DNA from: DATHSN01 sp035464115
GTDB lineage: Bacteria; Actinomycetota; Acidimicrobiia; Acidimicrobiales; SKKL01
Direction of reading: 5' to 3'
Length of the DNA: 6,292 nucleotides
Assembly (NCBI GenBank): GCA_035464115.1
Contig: DATHSN010000014.1
Coordinates: forward strand, 1 to 6,292
The notes beneath the pieces are model-generated. The model was not told the origin of the DNA and did no database searches. It saw only the letters and a list, made by a program, of their open reading frames with translations. Positions 1 to 6,292 of the stretch are shown in pieces. Within the stretch, counting starts at the first letter, position 1; every line of letters begins with the position of its first letter. The translations under genes were made by a program, and so were the position numbers.

Positions 1-526
1 CGACCGGGGCCCCCAGGAGTACGACGGCTTCGTCGACGAGGCCGAGCGCGACCACGCCGCCTTCCTCGCCAACCTCGAGCGGGCCGGGGTGGCCTCACGG
101 GTGCGCCACGTCCGCCGCTTCTCCGACGCCGCCCACGACGCCGTCGACGGCGACGTCGACCTGCTCTACATCGACGGCGCCCACCGCTTCGCCCCCGCCC
201 GCGCCGACATCCGCGACTGGGGTGCCCGGGTCCGCCCGGGCGGCACCCTGGTCATCCACGACTCGTTCAGCTCGGTGGGGGTCACCCTCGCCATCGGCGC
301 CGAGCTGCTGGCGTCGGGGCGCTGGCGCTACGTCGGTCGGTCCGGCTCGCTCGCCGAGTACCACCGCGAGCGGCTCGGCCCGCTCGCCCGGGTGCGCAAC
401 GCGGGCGCCCAGCTCCTCCAGGTGCCGTGGTTCGTCCGCAACCTGGCCATCAAGGTCCTGATCGTGGCCCGTCTGGGCCCGCTCACCCGTCTGCTCGGTC
501 ACCGAGACGGCGGCTGGCCCTACTGA
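1..526 (+). CDS. Class I SAM-dependent methyltransferase, 5'-truncated (C-terminal part)
   Basis: The reading frame is open from base 2, so the gene starts outside the window; the GTG at 89 lies inside a conserved-looking helix and is not the true start. About 174 residues are visible. The order of elements fits the second half of a Rossmann-fold methyltransferase of the Methyltransf_24 type: a helix ending 'ANLERAGV', then a strand and acidic loop 'VDLLYIDGAH', a helix with 'DIRDWGARVRPGG', and the strand 'TLVIHDSF'. The IDGAH and HDSF motifs are typical of this family; the SAM-binding glycine loop must lie upstream. After the fold is an amphipathic tail ('WFVRNLAIKVLIVARLG') that could touch the membrane (inference). 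It ends in TGA one base before the acyltransferase ATG, so the two are probably co-transcribed and translationally coupled. The substrate is unknown; a sugar or glycan precursor is likely from context. Family call fairly sure, substrate not. Confidence 0.8.
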   Translation, partial: DRGPQEYDGFVDEAERDHAAFLANLERAGVASRVRHVRRFSDAAHDAVDGDVDLLYIDGAHRFAPARADIRDWGARVRPGGTLVIHDSFSSVGVTLAIGAELLASGRWRYVGRSGSLAEYHRERLGPLARVRNAGAQLLQVPWFVRNLAIKVLIVARLGPLTRLLGHRDGGWPY

Positions 527-527
527 C

Positions 528-3071
528 ATGCCCGGTGCCGGGGTCGTGGTGGCGGGCGAGCGCCGCGCCACCCTCGCGCACCTCCCCGCGCTCGACGGCC
601 TCCGTGGCCTGGCGGTCATCGCGGTGCTGTTGTTCCACGCCGGCCACCTCCCGGGGGGCTACCTCGGGGTCGACCTCTTCTTCGTCCTCTCGGGCTACCT
701 GATCACCCGGCTGCTGCTCGCCGAGCACGAGCGCGACGGGGGGGTCGCCCTCGGGGCGTTCTGGGGCCGACGGGCCCGGCGCCTGCTCCCCGCCCTGCTG
801 GTGGTGCTGGTGGCGGTGGCGGCCTACGCCGCGCTCGCGCTGGAGGGCGCCGAGCTCGAGCGGGTGCGCCGCGATGGCATCGCCACGCTGCTCTACCTGG
901 CCAACTGGGAGGCGCTGTCGGCGGGGCGCGACTACTGGAGCCTGTTCGCGGCGCCGTCGCCGCTCGAGCACATGTGGAGCCTCGCCATCGAGGAGCAGTT
1001 CTACGTGCTGTGGCCGCTCGTCGTGGCCGGGATCCTCCGCTGGCGGCGGTCGCCGGTCGCGGTCCTCGCGGTGGCGGCCACGGGCGCCGTCGCCTCCGCG
1101 GTGTGGGCCATGGTCCTCCACGACGCCGGTGGCGACGGGGCGCGCTCCTACCTCGGCACCGACACCCGCGCCGCTGCCATCTTGATGGGCGCCGCGCTCG
1201 CCGCGTTCGTGGTGTGGCGCGGCGCCCCCGGACGGTCGGCCCGCGGGGGCGTCGCGCTGGAGGTGGCCGGATGGGTGGCCGCGGTCGGTCTGGCGGTGGC
1301 CTGGGTGGCGCTGTCGGGCACGGGCGATCTGCTGTGGCGGGGCGGGCTGGCCGCCTGCGGCGTGGCGGCCACGGTGGTCATCGCCGCGGTGAGCCGCCCC
1401 ACCACCGGCCCGCTCGGCCGGGCCCTCTCGTTCGCCCCGCTGCGGGCCGCCGGGCTCGTCAGCTACGGGCTCTACCTGTGGCACTGGCCCGTCTACGTGG
1501 TGCTCGACGCCGACCGCACCGGGCTCGACGGCTGGGCGCTCACCGCCCTGCGCGTCACGGTGAGCGTCGCCTTCGCGGTGGCGTCGTTCGTGGCGATCGA
1601 GCGCCCGATCCGGCGGGGCGCGCTCGACGGGCGCACGCCGGCGTTGGCGCCGGCGCTGGCCATCGCCGCACCGGTGGTGGTCGGCATCGCCCTCGTGGCG
1701 GCCACCACCACGGGCCCCGCGTCCACCACCGCCTCGTTCACCGGCGCGGTCGGCGAGTCGGTGAGCGCCGAGCGGCTCCCCGCCGAGGCTCCGGCCACCG
1801 CCACCACGGCCCCTCCCGGGCCGCCCACGGTGGTGGTGGTGGGCGACGAGCTGGCGCCGGTGCTGGCCGACGCGCTCACCACCGCGGGTGGCACCGACGT
1901 CGTCGTGTCCGGGCAGCCCGGGTGCGGCCTCGACGGGGCCCCCGTCACCGATCCCGCGCCCGTCGTCGACCCGTGGGCGGGCACCGCCACGCCGCTCACC
2001 GGACCGTGCGACGACGCGGGGCGGGCCGCCGCCGCGCTCACCGACGAGCTCGGTCCCGACGTCATCGTGCTGGCCCACGGGGGCGACGGCGCCCTCGTCC
2101 GATCGGTGCTCGGTGAGGACCGGCGCGCGTGCGACCTGGTGTTCGACGCCTGGTTCGCGGCGCGGCTCGAGGCCCGCCTCGACCAGCTCAGCGCCACGGG
2201 CGCGCTCCTCGCGCTGGCGACGACCCCGCCGGCGTCCACGCCACCCGGTGCCGAGACCGAGACCGGGTGCATCGACCAGCAGCTCCGCATCGCCGCGCTG
2301 GCCCGGGCCGACACGGTCGTGCTCGACCTGGCCCGGTGGCCCGAGCCCGAGTGGCCGTCGCGGGCCGAGGGGGCGCTCCTCGAGTCGTTGGCCGTCGCCG
2401 ACGCACCGTGGGACCTGTTCCTCGTCGGCGACTCCACCGCGCTGCGCCTCGGCGAGGGGTTCGGCACCGAGCTGGTCGAGCGCCCGGTGGTGTTCGGCTA
2501 CGAGACCCGTCTCGGGTGCGGCATCCTGCCCGGCGACACGTTGGTGGGCGGCTACCGGGTCGACGGCGGCCTGTGCCGCGACGCGGTCGATTCCTGGTTC
2601 GAGCGCCTCGACGACGACCCCGCCGACGTGGCGGTCATGCTCACCGGGGCGTGGGAGATCTTCGACCACGTGCTCCTCGACGGGACCACGGCCCGCTTCG
2701 GGAGCCCGGCGTGGGACCAGGCCGTGCGCACCGCGCTCGACCGGGCGCTGCGCGGCCTGAGCGAGCGCAGCGAGCACGTGGTGGCGCTCACCCTGCCGTG
2801 CTTCGCGGCCGGCGACGACAGCGGGGCCTGGGACCTCGCGGTCCGCAACGACCCGACGCGCGTCGAGCGGTTCAACACCCACCTGCGCGACATCGCGGCG
2901 GCGGCCGGGGTCGAGGTCGTCGACCTCGGGGGCCTGCTCTGTCCCGGGGGGGTGCCGCTCGACACCCTCGACGGCGTCGAGCTGCGCTACGACGGGGTCC
3001 ACCTCACCCGGGAGGGCGCCGAGCTGGTGTGGCGGTGGCTGCTGCCCCGCCTCGACGCCGCCCCGAGCTGA
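528..3071 (+). CDS. OafA-like membrane O-acyltransferase (acyltransferase 3) with tandem SGNH domains
   Basis: This 847-residue protein has three parts. Residues 15-360 are an acyltransferase-3 membrane domain with about ten hydrophobic segments and the family motifs: 'LDGLRGLAV' with the likely catalytic H37, 'GVDLFFVLSGYLIT' (47-60), 'FWGRRARRLLPAL' (78-90), 'HMWSLAIEEQFYVLWP' (148-163) and 'SYGLYLWHWPV' (312-322). An eleventh segment (about 372-392) and a Thr/Pro/Ala-rich linker (393-433) lead to an extracytoplasmic region. That region holds two SGNH-like units: residues 434-604, where the nucleophile position reads GDE (439-441), and 627-842, with intact GDS (S636), 'LTGAWE' (705-710) and DGVH (D822, H825). 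Known relatives move acyl groups across the membrane and esterify glycans (OafA, OatA type). The acceptor here is unknown. At 847 residues it is longer than a one-SGNH relative should be. The ATG follows the upstream TGA by one base without a clear Shine-Dalgarno, suggesting coupling. Confidence 0.9.
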   Translation: MPGAGVVVAGERRATLAHLPALDGLRGLAVIAVLLFHAGHLPGGYLGVDLFFVLSGYLITRLLLAEHERDGGVALGAFWGRRARRLLPALLVVLVAVAAYAALALEGAELERVRRDGIATLLYLANWEALSAGRDYWSLFAAPSPLEHMWSLAIEEQFYVLWPLVVAGILRWRRSPVAVLAVAATGAVASAVWAMVLHDAGGDGARSYLGTDTRAAAILMGAALAAFVVWRGAPGRSARGGVALEVAGWVAAVGLAVAWVALSGTGDLLWRGGLAACGVAATVVIAAVSRPTTGPLGRALSFAPLRAAGLVSYGLYLWHWPVYVVLDADRTGLDGWALTALRVTVSVAFAVASFVAIERPIRRGALDGRTPALAPALAIAAPVVVGIALVAATTTGPASTTASFTGAVGESVSAERLPAEAPATATTAPPGPPTVVVVGDELAPVLADALTTAGGTDVVVSGQPGCGLDGAPVTDPAPVVDPWAGTATPLTGPCDDAGRAAAALTDELGPDVIVLAHGGDGALVRSVLGEDRRACDLVFDAWFAARLEARLDQLSATGALLALATTPPASTPPGAETETGCIDQQLRIAALARADTVVLDLARWPEPEWPSRAEGALLESLAVADAPWDLFLVGDSTALRLGEGFGTELVERPVVFGYETRLGCGILPGDTLVGGYRVDGGLCRDAVDSWFERLDDDPADVAVMLTGAWEIFDHVLLDGTTARFGSPAWDQAVRTALDRALRGLSERSEHVVALTLPCFAAGDDSGAWDLAVRNDPTRVERFNTHLRDIAAAAGVEVVDLGGLLCPGGVPLDTLDGVELRYDGVHLTREGAELVWRWLLPRLDAAPS

Positions 3072-3084
3072 GCGAGGCTCAGCT
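3066..3084. terminator. Perfect hairpin at a convergent gene junction, candidate bidirectional terminator
   Basis: AGCTGAGC (3066-3073), loop GAG (3074-3076), GCTCAGCT (3077-3084): an 8-bp perfect stem with a 3-base loop. It covers the 7-base gap between the acyltransferase and oxidoreductase genes plus the last Ser codon and stop of each. No T tract follows on either strand, so it is not a classic intrinsic terminator. U-less hairpins between convergent genes are common in high-G+C actinobacteria. The termination role is inferred from position and symmetry. Confidence 0.5.
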
Positions 3085-4590
3085 GGCCCGCGGCGCCGAG
3101 CGGGGGATCACGGGGGCGTCGCGGCCGGTGCGGGAGCCCTCGGCGCGGGCCTCCTCGTGGTACTCCTCCTCGACGTTGACCGCCCAGATGTCGTGGCCCG
3201 ACGCGGCGACGATGTTGTCGACGGTGAGCATCGCCGTGTACATCGAGTGGTCCTGGTTGTTGTAGCGGTGCATGCCGTTGCGCCCGACCGGGTGCACGTT
3301 GGGCACCTCGGCGGCGAGCCAGGCCCGGATGGTCTCCACGTTGTCGTGGTAGGTCTCGTCGTAGGTGGGGTACGCCTTCGGCATCCGCACCACGTAGCCG
3401 GCCTCGACCGCGTCGGGGCGCACCAGGCCGAGCCGGGCCAGCTCCTCGGTGCCGAGGCGCACCAGGTCGTCGTCGGCCATGGTCCACAACCCGTCGCCCT
3501 CGAACACGAAGTACTCGAGACCCAGGCAGGTGCGGCCCTCCTTCACGAGGTAGGGCGACCACGATCCGAAGTTCTGGATGCGGCCCAGCTTCACCTCGGG
3601 GGAGTGCACGTAGATCCAGTTGTCGGGGAAGCCGGCCGACTCCGGCACCACCAGCGCCACGGTGAGGAAGTCGCGGTACGCGAGGTCGTCGGCGGCGGCG
3701 AGGACCTCGGCCGGCGCCGGCGGGTCGAGGGCGCGCACGAGCGCCCCCAGGGGCATCGAGGAGATGACGTGGTCGGCGGGGAGCGTGACGGCTGCGTCGC
3801 CGTCGCCGCCGGCGACCACCTCGGTGGCCCCCCGCCCCTCGACGCGGCGGATGGTGCGCACCGGGGTCTCCATCAGCACCGATCCGCCCTGCTGCTCCAC
3901 GAGCTCGCGGCAGCGCTCCCACATCATCCCGGGGCCGTACTTCGGGTACTGGAACTCCTCGATGAGGCTGGTGATGTCCTTCTGGTTGCGCTTGGGCAGG
4001 ATGGCGTTGACCACCGCGGAGAACAGCGACAGGTTCTTGATGCGCTGGGCGGCCCAGTCGGCCTGGATCTCGGTGGCCGGCACCCCCCACACCTTCTCGG
4101 TGTAGGTCTTGAAGAAGGTGCGGTACAGCCGCCAGCCGAACCGCGCCGCCACCCACCCCTCGAAGTTCGACTGGTCCTTCGGCGGTCGCACCCGCACCCA
4201 CAGGTACGAGAGCACGCAGCGCACCGCCTCGATGATGCCGAGGTTCTTCAAGGCGTTGCTGGCCTTGAGGGGGTAGTCGAAGAACTTGCCGTCGTAGTAG
4301 ATGCGGCTCATGCGGGGCCGCATCAAGAAGTCCTCGTCGGGGAGGATCTCGTGCCAGAGCTCCTCGACGGGGCCGACCTTGGTGAAGAACCGGTGGCCGC
4401 CGATGTCGAAGCGCCACCCGTCGCGCTCGACCGTGCGGGAGATGCCGCCCACCACGCTGTCGGCCTCGACGACGGTGGGGGCGACGTCGTGGCCGGTGAG
4501 CGCGTAGGCGGCGGTGAGCCCCGCCGGGCCGGCGCCGATGATCACGACCTCGGGCGAGTCGGGCTGATCTGGGGAGATGGGGTCGGTCAT
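3079..4590 (-). CDS. FAD-dependent amine-oxidase / UDP-galactopyranose-mutase-like oxidoreductase
   Basis: The 503-residue protein opens with a dinucleotide-binding fold: 'VVIIGAGPAGLTAAYAL' (15-31, GxGxxG at 19-24) and an acidic end to the second strand ('VVEAD', E42). Then comes 'FDIGGHRFFTK' (61-71), a signature of a glycan-locus oxidoreductase family usually annotated as NAD(P)/FAD-dependent oxidoreductase or protoporphyrinogen-oxidase-like. Other conserved-looking blocks are 'YTEKVWG' (163-169), 'FQYPKYGPGMMWE' (213-225), 'GRNGMHRYNNQDHSM' (436-450) and a C-terminal 'VNVEEEYHEEA' (471-481). There is no signal peptide or membrane span, so it should be cytoplasmic, with FAD bound by the N-terminal fold. 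It resembles UDP-galactopyranose mutase in fold class, but its reaction is not established; acting on a nucleotide- or lipid-linked sugar is inference. A heme role is unlikely, since no heme genes are nearby. The ATG has GAGG four bases upstream. It is convergent with the acyltransferase gene and divergent from the glycosyltransferase gene. Confidence 0.88.
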   Translation of the reverse strand: MTDPISPDQPDSPEVVIIGAGPAGLTAAYALTGHDVAPTVVEADSVVGGISRTVERDGWRFDIGGHRFFTKVGPVEELWHEILPDEDFLMRPRMSRIYYDGKFFDYPLKASNALKNLGIIEAVRCVLSYLWVRVRPPKDQSNFEGWVAARFGWRLYRTFFKTYTEKVWGVPATEIQADWAAQRIKNLSLFSAVVNAILPKRNQKDITSLIEEFQYPKYGPGMMWERCRELVEQQGGSVLMETPVRTIRRVEGRGATEVVAGGDGDAAVTLPADHVISSMPLGALVRALDPPAPAEVLAAADDLAYRDFLTVALVVPESAGFPDNWIYVHSPEVKLGRIQNFGSWSPYLVKEGRTCLGLEYFVFEGDGLWTMADDDLVRLGTEELARLGLVRPDAVEAGYVVRMPKAYPTYDETYHDNVETIRAWLAAEVPNVHPVGRNGMHRYNNQDHSMYTAMLTVDNIVAASGHDIWAVNVEEEYHEEARAEGSRTGRDAPVIPRSAPRAS

Positions 4591-4594
4591 CGGG

Positions 4595-4598
4595 CCTC
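4595..4598 (-). promoter_or_regulatory. Shine-Dalgarno-like GAGG of the oxidoreductase gene
   Basis: On the minus strand the bases before the ATG read ACGAGGCCCG-ATG. GAGG lies four bases from the start, slightly closer than usual. It supports the start at 4590, as does the nearby GxGxxG fold beginning about 15 residues in. Confidence 0.45.
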
Positions 4599-4620
4599 GT
4601 TCGGGCGACGGAACGGCGTC

Positions 4621-4626
4621 AGGCTA
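4621..4626 (-). promoter_or_regulatory. Candidate -10 element (TAGCCT) for the oxidoreductase gene
   Basis: The minus strand reads TAGCCT at 4626-4621, matching the TAnnnT pattern of actinobacterial housekeeping -10 boxes. Transcription starting about 7 bases downstream would give a leader of roughly 23 bases containing the GAGG site. No convincing TTGACA-like -35 is visible. GGAAC on the minus strand (4647-4643) lies 16 bases upstream and resembles an ECF-sigma -35, but the expected ECF -10 is not evident. Prediction by pattern only. Confidence 0.35.
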
Positions 4627-4674
4627 GTGGCCCTCCGAGGGTGTTCCCGGCACGTGGGCCACGGCCCGGACCGG

Positions 4675-4680
4675 TAGCCT
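4675..4680 (+). promoter_or_regulatory. Candidate -10 element (TAGCCT) for the glycosyltransferase gene, possibly leaderless
   Basis: TAGCCT is followed after 8 bases by a GTG at 4689. That spacing is what a leaderless actinobacterial transcript would show: -10 box, then the transcription start at or very near the start codon. No Shine-Dalgarno precedes the 4689 GTG, which agrees. No clear -35 box is visible. The same hexamer occurs in mirrored orientation at 4621-4626, so the gap looks like a compact divergent promoter pair. Confidence 0.4.
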
Positions 4681-4688
4681 GCGGCGCC

Positions 4689-6263
4689 GTGGTCGAGCCC
4701 GTGCCCCCCACCGAGCCGGCTCGCCGCCCCGCGGCGGACGCCGAGCGCCCCGAGCCCCTCCACCGGGCTGAGCTGGTGGCCGTCGGCGCCCTGGTGGCGC
4801 TGGGCGTGGTCCTGCGGTTCGTCACCACCTCGGCGCTGTGGCTCGACGAGGCGCTCTCGGTGAACATCGCCACCCTGCCGGTGGGCGACCTGGTCGAGGC
4901 GCTGCGGCGCGACGGCCACCCGCCCCTGTACTACGTGGTGCTCGGCGGCTGGCTCGATCTGGTGGGCGACAGCGATGCAGCGGTGCGGTCGTTGTCGGGG
5001 GTGCTCTCCGTCGTGACCCTCGGCGTGGTCTGGTGGTGGACCCGGGTGCGTGTGGGCGCGGTCGCCGCCCTCTGGGCGCTGGCGCTGCTGGCGGTGCTCC
5101 CCTTCGCCACCCGCTACGGCACCGAGGCCCGCATGTACGCCCTCGTGATGCTGCTCGTGGCCGTGGGCGGTGTGGCGCTCGTCCGCCTGGTGGAGCGCCC
5201 GGGCTGGGCGCCGGCGGTGGTGCTCTGGGCGTGCGCCACCGCCCTGCTCTACACGCACTACTGGGCCCTCTGGGTCCTCGCGGTCACCGGCGTCGGCCTC
5301 TTGTGGGTGGCGTGGCGGCCGCCGTCGGCCCGTCACCGCCGCAGCGCCTGGCTCGGCGTCGCCGCCCTCGTCGCCGCCGGCGTCGCCTTCCTCCCGTGGG
5401 TGCCCGTGCTGCTCGATCAGCTGGCGAGCACGGGCACCCCGTGGTCCGACCCGGTGCGGCCCACCGCGGCGATCGCCACGAGCCTCGTCGACATCGCAGG
5501 CGGCCTGCTGGCCTCGGAGGCGGTGCTCGGCGCCGCCGGCCTGGCCGTGCTGCTCCTGCTCGGGCTCACCGGGCGGGCCGGCGAGCGGGGCCAGGTCCAC
5601 CTCGACCTGGGCACCCGGCCCACCGTGCGTCCCGAGCTCGTCGCGGCCGGGGCCACCCTCCTGCTCGGCGGCGCGGTGGCCTGGGTGACCGGCGGGGGCT
5701 TCGCCAGCCGCTACGCGGCGGTGGTCGTGCCGATGCTGGCCGTCGGCGCCGGTGCCGGGGCGGCGGTCATCTCGGGCGCGGTGCGACGGGTGGTGCTGGT
5801 GGGAGGCCTGGCCGCGCTGCTCGGCGGTGTGGCGGTCATCGGGGCGGTCGACCAGCGCACCCAGGCCGAGGAGGCGGCGCGCGCCATCGCCGCCGACGCC
5901 GGGCCCGACGATCTGGTGGCGGTGTGCCCCGACCAGCTCGGCCCTGCGGTGCGCCGCGCCCTCCCCGACCCGATCGACGTCGTGCGCGTGCCCGACCTCG
6001 GCGACCCGCGGTTCGTCGACTGGCGCGACTACGAGGCGCGCAACGACGCGGTCGACATGGGGGCCGTCGCCGCCGAGCTGCTCGACCGCGCCGGCGACGG
6101 CACCCTGTGGCTGGTGTGGGTGGGCGGCTACCGCACCCTCGAGGGCGACTGCGAGGCGCTGGCCGCCGCCCTCGGGGGTGTCCGCCGGGCCGAGGGCGTG
6201 GTGGCCGCCGACGGCGAGACCTACTTCGAGCCGATGAGCGTGTTCCGCTTCGCGGCCGGCTGA
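4689..6263 (+). CDS. GT39 / PMT_2-type polytopic membrane glycosyltransferase
   Basis: From GTG 4689 the protein has 524 residues. A short Pro/Ala-rich cytoplasmic N-terminus is followed by a first span (about 28-45) and then 'LWLDEALS', the acidic D53-E54 pair in the first outer loop that marks GT-C enzymes of the GT39/ArnT/PMT class. Next come 'GHPPLYYVVLGGWLDLVGDS' (76-95) and 'TEARMYALVMLL' (145-156), both typical of PMT_2 proteins. About ten hydrophobic segments run to residue 386, including 'SRYAAVVVPML' (340-350). A soluble, probably outward-facing domain of about 135 residues closes the protein. Known relatives transfer sugars from polyprenyl-phosphate donors to lipid, protein or glycan acceptors; donor and acceptor here are unknown. 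The frame is open from GTG 4641 (540 residues), but that GTG touches its GAGG with no spacer and would place the TAGCCT box inside the gene. GTG 4701 is another option. It is divergent from the oxidoreductase gene. Confidence 0.85.
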   Translation: MVEPVPPTEPARRPAADAERPEPLHRAELVAVGALVALGVVLRFVTTSALWLDEALSVNIATLPVGDLVEALRRDGHPPLYYVVLGGWLDLVGDSDAAVRSLSGVLSVVTLGVVWWWTRVRVGAVAALWALALLAVLPFATRYGTEARMYALVMLLVAVGGVALVRLVERPGWAPAVVLWACATALLYTHYWALWVLAVTGVGLLWVAWRPPSARHRRSAWLGVAALVAAGVAFLPWVPVLLDQLASTGTPWSDPVRPTAAIATSLVDIAGGLLASEAVLGAAGLAVLLLLGLTGRAGERGQVHLDLGTRPTVRPELVAAGATLLLGGAVAWVTGGGFASRYAAVVVPMLAVGAGAGAAVISGAVRRVVLVGGLAALLGGVAVIGAVDQRTQAEEAARAIAADAGPDDLVAVCPDQLGPAVRRALPDPIDVVRVPDLGDPRFVDWRDYEARNDAVDMGAVAAELLDRAGDGTLWLVWVGGYRTLEGDCEALAAALGGVRRAEGVVAADGETYFEPMSVFRFAAG

Positions 6264-6269
6264 CCGACC

Positions 6270-6283
6270 CGCGTCACGACGCG
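6270..6283. terminator. Small hairpin after the glycosyltransferase gene
   Basis: CGCGTC (6270-6275), AC, GACGCG (6278-6283) forms a perfect dyad starting 6 bases after the TGA at 6261-6263. It overlaps by one base a self-complementary GCTGCGCAGC at 6283-6292. It could be a terminator hairpin, but short G+C dyads arise often by chance at this composition, no T tract is visible, and the window ends here. The rest of 6264-6292 shows nothing else. Confidence 0.25.
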
Positions 6284-6292
6284 CTGCGCAGC

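Noticed and set aside
738..744. G7 tract in the acyltransferase gene (another at 2947-2953), a possible slipped-strand switch as in some phase-variable glycan O-acetyltransferases.
   Set aside because: Seven Gs are unremarkable at this base composition, the tracts are short for phase variation, and the frame is intact. Read-level length variation would be needed to revive the idea.
1829..1842. Run of GTG triplets (four in a row), a possible microsatellite.
   Set aside because: It simply encodes the Val-rich first strand of the first SGNH-like unit and is too short to be a meaningful repeat.
974..2116. A 380-codon plus-strand frame inside the acyltransferase gene, and similar Arg/Ala-rich shifted frames elsewhere.
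   Set aside because: The translation is Arg/Gly/His-rich low-complexity sequence typical of a shifted frame in G+C-rich DNA. The acyltransferase frame is continuous, so no frameshift needs explaining.
483..3002. An 839-codon open frame on the minus strand antisense to the acyltransferase gene.
   Set aside because: Its product is rich in Arg, Gly, His, Pro and Asp with no recognisable domain or membrane pattern. The plus-strand frame carries unmistakable family motifs along its length. Long antisense frames are expected when third positions are almost all G or C.
3157..4677. A 506-codon plus-strand open frame antisense to the oxidoreductase gene.
   Set aside because: It has His/Val/Asp/Gly-heavy composition, no known motif, and mirrors the minus-strand gene with clear FAD-binding and family signatures. 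It would also cover the divergent promoter region.
6274..6292. Possible 3' end of a convergent minus-strand gene: TGA at 6276-6274 preceded by codons for Leu-Arg-Ser-Ala-Ser.
   Set aside because: Only five codons fall within the window, which is too little to distinguish from chance.

Overview
The window is very G+C-rich DNA with four tightly packed genes. GTG starts, almost exclusive G/C at third codon positions and long antisense open frames all point to a high-G+C actinobacterium. Gene types and TAnnnT-like promoter elements would fit Acidimicrobiia, but that placement is inference; no marker gene is present. There are no RNA genes, mobile elements, CRISPR arrays or long repeats.

Layout: (1) The 3' end of a class I SAM-dependent methyltransferase gene enters from the left (+, to 526). 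(2) One base later comes a large + strand gene (528-3071) for a membrane O-acyltransferase of the OafA/acyltransferase-3 type, followed by an extracytoplasmic region holding two SGNH-hydrolase-like units, the first apparently catalytically dead. (3) Seven bases after its stop, a convergent - strand gene (3079-4590) encodes an FAD-dependent amine-oxidase/UDP-galactopyranose-mutase-like oxidoreductase. A perfect 8-bp hairpin holds both stop codons in mirror positions. (4) A short divergent promoter region (4591-4688) separates it from a + strand gene (to 6263) for a polytopic GT-C glycosyltransferase of the GT39/PMT_2 type. The last 29 bases hold a small hairpin and no supported gene.

Taken together the genes look like part of a cell-envelope glycan or glycolipid locus. 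The GT39-like enzyme would transfer a sugar from a polyprenyl-phosphate donor on the outer face of the membrane. The acyltransferase would pass acyl groups across the membrane to its SGNH domain for esterification of a glycan. The FAD enzyme and methyltransferase would act in the cytoplasm on sugar precursors or lipid-linked intermediates. No substrate can be read from the sequence. The most unusual item is the tandem SGNH arrangement in the acyltransferase.
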